DNA from: JANNGC01 sp043757045 | Lineage (GTDB): Bacteria; Verrucomicrobiota; Verrucomicrobiia; Limisphaerales; SIBH01 | Assembly (NCBI GenBank): GCA_043757045.1 | Contig: JAYVQC010000170.1 | Location: forward strand, 1 to 21,859 | DNA length: 21,859 bases | Reading direction: 5' to 3' | Shown here: piece after piece, positions 16,600 through 21,859 of the stretch | Layout of the letters: each line of letters opens with the position of its first letter | Position numbering within the stretch: the stretch's first letter is position 1 | Made by a program: the position numbers and the translations under genes | Notes under the pieces: model-generated | What the model saw: the letters and a program-made list of their open reading frames with translations, nothing else | The model's database searches: none | Told to the model about the DNA's origin: nothing

Positions 16600-18180
16600 T
16601 TACAACCCCCTGGCTTCGAGCACCTGGCTCGACAGCTTCTCGCCGTCGCGATTGCAGTGCGTCACGGTCAGCGCCTTGGTCTTCCCATCAATTCGCACCG
16701 TGCTGAAGTATTGCTCCTTCGTGTACGGCCCGCTCGACTTGCTGCCGCGCGGGCGCGAGGCCCAGCGCAACTCGGGACCGAAGGTGTTGTCCAGACCGCC
16801 CGGCGCGAGACTGATGGCGTGCAATGGGCCGCTGATGAATTCCCAGAAGCCGTCGAAGTCCTGGAACTGCGCGCGCGCCGGATCGTAGTGGAGCGACGCA
16901 GCGTAATGCACGTCGGCGGTGAGCCAGATGACGTTGCGAATCCGCTGCTCTTTCATGAAGCGCAGCAAGTCGGCAATTTCCAATTCGCGACCGAGCGCGG
17001 GTCCGTTGCCGTTCGCGCCGTTCTCGTAGGTGGGTTTGCCGTCGGCATCCTTGCCATCGCCGACGATCAGGCCGAGCGGCATGTCCGAGCAAATGACCTT
17101 CCACGTCGAACGCGATTTCTTCAGCGCGTCCTTCAACCAGTCGAGCTGGCGGCCGCCGAGAAACTCCGTCTCCGGTCCGCGCGTGGGCTGACGGTTGGCG
17201 CTGTTCGCGGCGCGATACGTCCGCATGTCGAGGAAGAACAACTCGCACAACGGCCCGCGCGGAATGGTGCGATACACCTTCGCGCGGTCGTTGCCGCGCA
17301 ACGGCAGATACTCGAAGAACGCCTGCCGCGCGCGCGCCGCCAGTGTGTTCACATCCTTCACTTGGTAACGCTTGTCCTCGAGCAGCATCTGACCGGGATA
17401 CCAGTTGTTCAGCACTTCGTGGTCATCCCATTGCGCGAGGATGGAGACTTCGGAATTGAACCGGCGCACGTTGGCGTCAAGCAGGTTGTAACGATGGTTG
17501 CCACGAAATTCCGCGAGCGTCTCGGCGACTTTGGATTTCTCGGGCGTGGTCAGGTTCTTCCACATTTTTCCGTCCGGCAGTTTCATCTCCGCCTCGATCA
17601 CGCCGTCGGCGTAAATCGTGTCACCGCTGTGGACGAAGAAATCCGGCCGCGCCCGCCGCATGGATTCGTAGGTCTTCAGCCCGCCGTAGTCCTCGCTGAT
17701 GCCATAGCCCTGCCCGCAAGTGTCGCCCGACCACGCGAAGAACACATCCCGCTCATCGCGCGCGGCGGTCACGAACTGCCCGCTCACCGGCTCGCTGGCC
17801 GTGCCGCCCGCGTCCTCGAACTGCACGCGGTAGAAGATGCGTTCGCCCGCCGGCAGCCCGCGCAAATCAACCTTGGCCGTGAAATCTTTTTCCTCGCCTG
17901 TCCACGGCCCGCGCACGCGCCGTGCGGCGCGAAAGGATTCCACCGTCGCCCACTCGACCGACATCCGCGCGCGGCGGCTGGCCCGGCTCCAAATCACCGC
18001 CGAATCAAAACTCACATCGCCGCTCGCGACACCGTGGGCGATCTGCGGACGGCTCTCGATGATGGCGGGCGCGGCGAATGAAGTGCGGCGCAGGGCCGGC
18101 GCGAGAAGCAGGCCCGCGCTGGATTGCAACAGACGGGAGGAAAACTTGCGGCGGTTTAGTAAGCTCATCTCCAATGTCAT
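16600..18180 (-). CDS. phoD: PhoD-family alkaline phosphatase / phosphodiesterase, Tat-exported
   Basis: 526 aa. The N-terminus has a twin-arginine signal (NRRKFSSRLLQ at 9-19, a hydrophobic stretch to ~30, then SFAAPAI), so it is exported folded, usual for this metalloenzyme. Residues ~47-140 form the PhoD N-terminal beta domain (HGVASGDVSFDSAVIWSRAS). The catalytic domain carries AWSGDTCGQGYG (Asp153, Cys155), VHSGDTIYADGV (Asp187, Tyr190), AQWDDHEVLNNW (Asp252-Asp253-His254) and TADVHYAAS, i.e. the iron/calcium site of PhoD. It releases phosphate from phosphomono- or diesters outside the cytoplasm. ATG 18180 was chosen; ATG 18168 is equally possible and keeps the Tat motif. It follows the small ORF by 15 bases. 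No Pho box was recognised upstream. Confidence 0.92.
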   Translation of the reverse strand: MTLEMSLLNRRKFSSRLLQSSAGLLLAPALRRTSFAAPAIIESRPQIAHGVASGDVSFDSAVIWSRASRRARMSVEWATVESFRAARRVRGPWTGEEKDFTAKVDLRGLPAGERIFYRVQFEDAGGTASEPVSGQFVTAARDERDVFFAWSGDTCGQGYGISEDYGGLKTYESMRRARPDFFVHSGDTIYADGVIEAEMKLPDGKMWKNLTTPEKSKVAETLAEFRGNHRYNLLDANVRRFNSEVSILAQWDDHEVLNNWYPGQMLLEDKRYQVKDVNTLAARARQAFFEYLPLRGNDRAKVYRTIPRGPLCELFFLDMRTYRAANSANRQPTRGPETEFLGGRQLDWLKDALKKSRSTWKVICSDMPLGLIVGDGKDADGKPTYENGANGNGPALGRELEIADLLRFMKEQRIRNVIWLTADVHYAASLHYDPARAQFQDFDGFWEFISGPLHAISLAPGGLDNTFGPELRWASRPRGSKSSGPYTKEQYFSTVRIDGKTKALTVTHCNRDGEKLSSQVLEARGL

Positions 18181-18195
18181 TTTTTGGAAGCGAGC

Positions 18196-18420
18196 CTACA
18201 GATGAAACTCTGCGGCCACCCCGTGCGACAGACGCCTCTCCGGGTAACCGGCAATTTTTTTTAGTTTCGGCAAGTTTGAGCGGCAGTAGGCGATCCATGC
18301 GTCCTTCGAGCCGGCGTGTCGCGATGGAAGGTGTCCGCTCCAGTCCGGCAGTTCGAAATCCAAAGCCGGACCGGCCGAGGGCGCCGTCTCATTCAGCAAC
18401 AAGCTTGATGATTTTTTCAT
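18196..18420 (-). CDS. Small uncharacterised protein (74 aa)
   Basis: ATG at 18420 begins MKKSSSLLLNETAPSAG, followed by LDFELPDWSGHLPSRHAGS, a helical AWIAYCRSNLPKLKK and the tail RLSHGVAAEFHL. There is no signal peptide. It overlaps the decayed end of the nucleotidyltransferase by about 32 bases and ends 15 bases before PhoD, so it sits in the gene run without extra space. The ELPDWSGH motif and balanced composition look like a real protein, but I cannot name a family. The frame extends upstream to 18483 with other possible starts; 18420 gives the most protein-like N-terminus. Confidence 0.5.
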   Translation of the reverse strand: MKKSSSLLLNETAPSAGPALDFELPDWSGHLPSRHAGSKDAWIAYCRSNLPKLKKIAGYPERRLSHGVAAEFHL

Positions 18421-18921
18421 AGAGTTCGGGCGTTCCGTGCTTCGCAAAGGTTGCTTTAACCCATCCACTGCCAACGTCCACACGGTTTAACTTCAACAAC
18501 TGCGCCACGTCCGTGATGTCCTTCAGAACGCGCAGTCCGTGGCTGTCTTCAGTGCGTGAACCTTCAGCGCGATAAGATGCTCCAGGCTCGGCACCACCAC
18601 CATCGCCTGCTCCAACGTCGCGGCCTGGCTGCCGGCCAGCAACCGCGCGAAGGCATCTTCTGGAACCAGCATCAGGTCCAGCTCCCACTCGGCGTCATTA
18701 TCCGGATCGAATTGGAGAAACGTGCCGCCATCACGACAAAGCCGGTAGCCAAAACTCTCGACACACGCCGTCCATTCGGCGCGCTTGGTTTTGGAAACCA
18801 GAATATCCGCGTCCTCTGTGCCACGTTGAAAACCATGCTCGATGACCGCGTGACCGCCAATGACAATGAAACGCAGCTCGCGACGGCGGGCCTCTGTTTC
18901 AAGTTTTTGGAAAAGCGTCAT
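18389..18921 (-). pseudogene. Frameshifted nucleotidyltransferase (MNT/AbiEii-like)
   Basis: From ATG 18921 the frame encodes a nucleotidyltransferase: FIVIGGHAVIEHGF (Gly22-Gly23), GTEDADILV with Asp37-x-Asp39, and a third Asp in WELDLML (Asp82), then LIALKVHALK. After Lys125 (18547-18549) the frame reaches a stop at 18523, but the shifted frame continues the protein directly: SHGLRVLKDITDVAQLLKLN, then GWVKATFAKHGTPELYEKII, ending at TGA 18389. A net loss of one base (or gain of two) at about 18541-18549 explains this. The catalytic core is in the first part, so a truncated active protein is conceivable. Relatives are DUF6036/antitoxin-type or abortive-infection nucleotidyltransferases. The start is 3 bases after the aldo/keto reductase stop. 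Confidence 0.78.
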
Positions 18922-18924
18922 CGT

Positions 18925-19857
18925 TCAGTTATTTTTCGCCAGCCCCTCGGTGTGTCCAAGGTTCTTCACCGGGCGGAAAATCTCCTGCACTTCGCGGAGT
19001 AATTGCTCGTCCATCGGCTCGGCAATCCACTTGGCCCAGTTGCGGATGTTCTCCGGGTTCGCGCTGCCCGCGACGGTCGTAGCGATGTCAGGATTCGCGC
19101 AGGAGAATTGCAGCGCCAGCTTCGCGATGTCGTTCCCATGCTTCGCGCACAACTCGGCGGCGCGGCGCGCGGCGGCCTTCACTTCCTCCGGCTCCTTCAG
19201 CCACGCGGGCAGCGGCGCGTTCGTGAGCAGGCGGGCGCTGAAAGGGCCGGCGTTCATTGCGCCCACGCCGCGTTGCTTGAGCAGCGGCACGATCTCGTCG
19301 GCGAAGCGCGTGTTCTGGAGCGTGTATTGGTTGTAGCTCAGAGCCACGTCCACGTCGGTCTGTTCGAGGATGAAGTGGAATATTTTCATCGGATAACCGC
19401 TGAAGCCGATGAAGCGCACCTTGCCCGACTGCTGAATCTTCCGCAGCGCAGGCAGGGTCTCATCCACGATCTGCTGCATCTCCACGAACTCGATGTCGTG
19501 GCAGAGCATGAGGTCAATGTGGTCGGTGCCGAGACGATGCAGGCTCACGTCCACGCTTTCGGCCACGCGCTTGGCGGAGAAATCAAAGTGCGGCAAATCG
19601 TAGCGACCGATCTTGGAGCAAAGCGTGTAGCTCTCGCGCGGCACGCCCTTGAGCGCCACGCCGAGCAGCACCTCGCTCATGCCGCGCCCGTAGAACGGCG
19701 AGGTGTCGATGAGGTTCAGCCCGCTGTCCAGCGCCACGCGCACCGACTTCAGCACCTCATCCAGCGTCACGCTGCGGAACTCCGCGCCCAGCGACGACGC
19801 GCCGAAGCTGAGGATCGGCACGTTCAATCCAGTCTTGCCCAAAGGCCGTTGTTGCAT
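18925..19857 (-). CDS. Aldo/keto reductase, L-galactose (L-fucose) dehydrogenase-like
   Basis: 310 aa from ATG 19857, which starts MQQRPLGKTGLNVPILSFGA, the normal aldo/keto reductase N-terminus. The catalytic tetrad is Asp51, Tyr56 (NLIDTSPFYGRG), Lys82 (CSKIGRY) and His120 (CHDIEF). Blocks such as FDFSAKRVAESVDVSLHRLG, MLCHDIEFVEMQQIVDETLP and SGKVRFIGFSG closely follow the plant-type L-galactose 1-dehydrogenase, which oxidises L-galactose to L-galactono-1,4-lactone with NAD+; related bacterial enzymes take L-fucose. The frame extends upstream to 20202, but that part translates repeat DNA and is not coding. First gene of the minus-strand group ending in the LgoD-like dehydrogenase. Predicted cytoplasmic. 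Confidence 0.88.
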   Translation of the reverse strand: MQQRPLGKTGLNVPILSFGASSLGAEFRSVTLDEVLKSVRVALDSGLNLIDTSPFYGRGMSEVLLGVALKGVPRESYTLCSKIGRYDLPHFDFSAKRVAESVDVSLHRLGTDHIDLMLCHDIEFVEMQQIVDETLPALRKIQQSGKVRFIGFSGYPMKIFHFILEQTDVDVALSYNQYTLQNTRFADEIVPLLKQRGVGAMNAGPFSARLLTNAPLPAWLKEPEEVKAAARRAAELCAKHGNDIAKLALQFSCANPDIATTVAGSANPENIRNWAKWIAEPMDEQLLREVQEIFRPVKNLGHTEGLAKNN

Positions 19858-19914
19858 GGCGAAGATTTGAACGGAACGACGCGGAAGAGCAAAAAGAAAT
19901 CCGCCCGTGCGCCG

Positions 19915-19992
19915 CCTGGGAGCGCCGGCTTCCAGCCGGCGTGTTCGTGACGGAACCAAGGATCGCGCCGACAGGATGCCGACGCTCCCAGG
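19915..19992. repeat. Inverted-repeat element with hairpin arms
   Basis: A 78-bp element begins with CCTGGGAGCG (19915-19924) and ends with its exact reverse complement (19983-19992); the similarity extends over 27 bases of each arm with four differences. Each arm contains its own 8-bp hairpin with loop TCC: CGCCGGCT/AGCCGGCG at 19923-19941, and on the other strand CGTCGGCA/TGTCGGCG. The differences keep the stems paired, including one T-A to A-T swap. It lies in the gap between the aldo/keto reductase and the tannase-like gene. Confidence 0.75.
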
Positions 19993-20048
19993 TTGAAGGG
20001 GGTGCATCTTGGCACTGTTGCCGAATCGTTCCCGGCCAAAGTAGGAGC

Positions 20049-20065
20049 GCGGCCATCTTGGCCGC
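20049..20065. repeat. Triloop hairpin inside the MITE-like element
   Basis: GCGGCCA, loop TCT, TGGCCGC: a perfect 7-bp stem. A second one with loop AGA follows three bases later. Confidence 0.7.
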
Positions 20066-20068
20066 TCG

Positions 20069-20085
20069 GCGGGCGAGACGCCCGC
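20069..20085. repeat. Second triloop hairpin inside the MITE-like element
   Basis: GCGGGCG, loop AGA, CGCCCGC: a perfect 7-bp stem. Its loop is the reverse complement of the neighbouring loop TCT, so on the minus strand it reads in the same style. Confidence 0.7.
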
Positions 20086-20196
20086 GCCCCGCCGTCGCAG
20101 GCCCCTGACTCTGCAACAGTGGCAAGATGCACCCGGTTGAAGGGCGCGTGCATTTCCCGCGTTGTCAGAAAACCATCCGCAGCTTACAACGCCGCC

Positions 20197-21759
20197 ATGC
20201 ATCCAATCTTCTCCCGCCTCGTGCCGCGCAGATCATCCGCCCTCGCGGTCGTGGTGTTTCTGGCCGCCCTCACGTTCGCTCGCGCGGCTGAAGCTCCGGC
20301 CAAGCCGCTCTTCCCCGGCCTCAAACCCGTCTGCCCGTGCGAAGACCTCGCCACAGTTTCCCTGCCCAACACCACCATTGATTCCGCGACGCTCGACTCG
20401 AACGGCTGGTGCCGCGTCAACGTCACGGTCACGCATCCGCCGGCGGGAGATCGGATCAAGATTTGGATCGGCCTGCCCGTGACGAATTGGAACGGACGCT
20501 TCCAAGGCAACGGTGGCGGCGGCTTCTCCGGCGGCGGCGCGAGCAGCATCCGCGGGCCGGTGGCGCGCGGATTCGCTTCGGCGGCGACGGACACGGGCCA
20601 CGAGGGCGGGAGCGGCAGCTTCGCGCTCGATGCGAACGGACGGCTGAACTGGCAACTCATCATTGATAATGCCTACCTCGGCATTCACGAGATGACCGTC
20701 GCGGGCAAGGCGCTCACGCAGGCGTTCTACGGCAAGGCGCCGCGCTACTCCTATTTCGTCGGCGGCTCGACGGGCGGGCGTCAGGGCTTGATGGAGGCGC
20801 AGCGTTTTCCTGACGACTACGAGGGCATTCTCTCGGCCTGTCCCGCGATCAGTTTTCATCGCTTCGTTCCTGCCAGTCTCTGGGCGCAGGTCGTGATGAA
20901 TGCCGCGAACAACTTCGTGTCGAAGGCCAAGCTCGACGCAGCCACGGCGGCGGCGATTGCCGCGTGCGACGCGACGGATGGCGTGAAGGACGGCGTCATT
21001 GATGACCCGTGGCGCTGCGCGTGGGATCCGAAGGCGCTGGTCGGCACGAAGGTCGGCGACAGCACGTTCACCGAGGCGGACGCGGACGTGATTCGCAAGG
21101 TCTGGGACGGGCCGCGCGCCGCAGATGGACGCTTCATGTGGCGCGGTCTGGAACGCGGTGCGGACATAGCCGCCTACGCCGGCACGGGCGGCACGCCGTT
21201 GCAGGGCCGTCCGTTCAGCATCTCCCTGGATTACTTCAAATACTTCCTCGCGCAGGATGGCAAATGGGACTGGACCACGATGACGCCCGCGAAGTTCGAG
21301 CAGCTCTGGCAGCAATCCGTGGAGCAATACGGCGCAGTGTTCGGCACGGACAATCCTGACCTCACGCGCTTCCGCGACCGCGGCGGCAAGGTCATCATCT
21401 ACCACGGCCTCGCGGACCAGCTCATCCCGGCGGCGGGCACGGTGGATTATTACCGCGCGGTGCAGGCGCGCATGGGCGGCGCGGAAAAGACGGCGCAGTT
21501 CGCGCGGCTGTTCCTCGCGCCGGGCGTGGACCACGGCTTTCGCGGCGCGGGCGCGACGCCCATCGGCTTGACCGAGGCCATCGTGCGCTGGGTGGAAAAC
21601 GGTGAAGCACCGGAGAAGTTGCTCGCGGAAAAACGCGGCGCGAACGGCAAAGTCACGATGACACGCCCGCTGTTCCCCTACCCCAACGTCGCGAAATACA
21701 AAGGCCAGGGCAGCACGGATGACGCGGCGAATTTCGTGGGCCGCGCGCCGGAGAAGTGA
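20197..21759 (+). CDS. Secreted tannase / feruloyl esterase family protein
   Basis: 520 aa. Residues 1-30 are a signal peptide (MHPIFSRLVPRRSS, a hydrophobic core, ARA-A). The alpha/beta-hydrolase core has the nucleophile motif VGGSTGGRQG with Ser191, acid Asp407 (YHGLADQLIP) and His446 (PGVDHGFRG). The lid contains DATDGVKDGVIDDPWRC (about 258-274), the calcium-loop pattern of the tannase family. Members hydrolyse galloyl, feruloyl or terephthalate-type esters. In characterised relatives Ser and His are each next to a Cys that form a disulfide (CS-D-HC motif); here both positions are Gly (190 and 447), a paired loss. ATG 20197 was chosen because the signal peptide starts there; the upstream open frame is repeat DNA. 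Activity is likely retained, but stability or substrate may differ. Confidence 0.9.
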   Translation: MHPIFSRLVPRRSSALAVVVFLAALTFARAAEAPAKPLFPGLKPVCPCEDLATVSLPNTTIDSATLDSNGWCRVNVTVTHPPAGDRIKIWIGLPVTNWNGRFQGNGGGGFSGGGASSIRGPVARGFASAATDTGHEGGSGSFALDANGRLNWQLIIDNAYLGIHEMTVAGKALTQAFYGKAPRYSYFVGGSTGGRQGLMEAQRFPDDYEGILSACPAISFHRFVPASLWAQVVMNAANNFVSKAKLDAATAAAIAACDATDGVKDGVIDDPWRCAWDPKALVGTKVGDSTFTEADADVIRKVWDGPRAADGRFMWRGLERGADIAAYAGTGGTPLQGRPFSISLDYFKYFLAQDGKWDWTTMTPAKFEQLWQQSVEQYGAVFGTDNPDLTRFRDRGGKVIIYHGLADQLIPAAGTVDYYRAVQARMGGAEKTAQFARLFLAPGVDHGFRGAGATPIGLTEAIVRWVENGEAPEKLLAEKRGANGKVTMTRPLFPYPNVAKYKGQGSTDDAANFVGRAPEK

Positions 21760-21784
21760 GCGTTGAACCCGAACGCCGAAGTGG

Positions 21785-21801
21785 CGGCGGCGCAGCCGCC
21801 G
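21785..21801. repeat. Triloop hairpin repeat 1 after the esterase gene
   Basis: CGGCGGC, loop GCA, GCCGCCG: perfect 7-bp stem starting 25 bases after the esterase stop. It has no T tract, so a role as intrinsic terminator is uncertain. Confidence 0.6.
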
Positions 21802-21806
21802 GGGTA

Positions 21807-21827
21807 GCACAGGCAACCTGCCTGTGC
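21807..21827. repeat. Triloop hairpin repeat 2
   Basis: GCACAGGCA, loop ACC, TGCCTGTGC: perfect 9-bp stem. Confidence 0.7.
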
Positions 21828-21849
21828 CGCGCGGCTACCAGCCGCGCGG
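21827..21849. repeat. Triloop hairpin repeat 3
   Basis: CCGCGCGGCT, loop ACC, AGCCGCGCGG: perfect 10-bp stem sharing its first base with the previous hairpin and having the same loop. The element may continue past the window end. Confidence 0.7.
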
Positions 21850-21859
21850 AACGGAGGAG

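Larger units (their letters stand above)
19991..20143. mobile_element. MITE-like insertion (20000-20134) with 9-bp direct repeats
   Basis: The 135-bp element starts GGGTGCATCTTG and ends with the inverted copy; the terminal inverted repeats are 20000-20027 and 20107-20134, 25 of 28 bases matching. GGTTGAAGG flanks it on both sides (19991-19999 and 20135-20143), as expected of a target-site duplication. It has no coding capacity. Inside are two perfect 7-bp hairpins with three-base loops (20049-20065, 20069-20085). It ends 62 bases before the tannase-like start codon and could affect that gene's transcription. A 9-bp duplication is used by several transposase families, so the source cannot be named. 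Confidence 0.72.

Noticed and set aside
16573..18081. 502-aa plus-strand ORF opposite PhoD
   Set aside because: The minus strand encodes an unmistakable PhoD with all metal motifs; this frame has shadow composition (Arg, Val, His rich) and no motif.
19915..20134. CRISPR array
   Set aside because: Repeats are inverted rather than direct, there is no regular spacer length, and no cas gene is present.
19993..20196. Upstream extension of the esterase reading frame
   Set aside because: It translates the MITE-like element; the signal peptide begins at 20197.
19858..20202. N-terminal extension of the aldo/keto reductase frame
   Set aside because: It reads through both repeat elements and precedes a normal reductase N-terminus at 19857.
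20233..21816. 527-aa minus-strand ORF opposite the esterase
   Set aside because: Antisense shadow; its N-terminus lies in the hairpin repeats and its composition is arginine-rich.

Overview
The window is GC-rich and tightly packed. Its gene content looks like a member of the Verrucomicrobiota (PVC group): a secreted SGNH-like / membrane-bound-dehydrogenase-type propeller / cytochrome c fusion of the kind typical of Planctomycetes and Verrucomicrobia, a periplasmic sulfatase, a Tat-exported PhoD phosphatase, a tannase-family esterase, and start codons that almost all lack a recognisable Shine-Dalgarno sequence. The assignment rests on family content recalled from memory, not on a search.

Layout. 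(1) 1-2630, plus strand: a decaying type I restriction-modification locus. It has the end of a methylase-specificity fusion with one visible target-recognition domain, an unrecognised 187-aa protein, a DUF6155-like protein, an open fragment without a start codon, and a roughly 130-codon scrap of HsdR helicase truncated on both sides. A small DoxX-like membrane protein follows (2631-2981). (2) 3059-7743, minus strand: a four-gene run of an ADP-ribosylglycohydrolase-fold protein with non-canonical metal motifs, an M29-aminopeptidase-like protein, a 4-mercaptohistidine N1-methyltransferase-like protein (GTGA overlap) and an NhaC-type antiporter. (3) 7854-10413, plus strand: a DUF2071/YqjF-like protein, then a 373-bp gap and an exported sulfatase. 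(4) 10429-11773, minus strand: a Phd/VapC toxin-antitoxin pair closely followed by an uncharacterised HxD...H protein. (5) 11892-15227, plus strand: the large secreted fusion protein. (6) 15282-19857, minus strand: an L-galactose-dehydrogenase-like aldo/keto reductase, a frameshifted nucleotidyltransferase, a small unknown ORF, PhoD, an orphan Phd-type antitoxin and an LgoD-like zinc dehydrogenase, mostly a few bases apart. (7) 19858-20196: a repeat-filled gap. (8) 20197-21759, plus strand: an exported tannase/feruloyl-esterase-like protein, then three hairpin repeats to the window end.

How the genes may work together: the sulfatase, tannase-like esterase, PhoD and PVC dehydrogenase/cytochrome are all exported and fit polysaccharide or organic-matter breakdown. 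The reductase and zinc dehydrogenase resemble two steps of an oxidative L-galactose (or L-fucose) route. This is inference.

The most striking non-gene signal is a 135-bp MITE-like insertion (20000-20134). It has 28-bp imperfect terminal inverted repeats and 9-bp flanking direct repeats, and it abuts a second inverted-repeat element whose two arms differ only by changes that keep base pairing. Seven hairpins with three-base loops occur in the last 2 kb.
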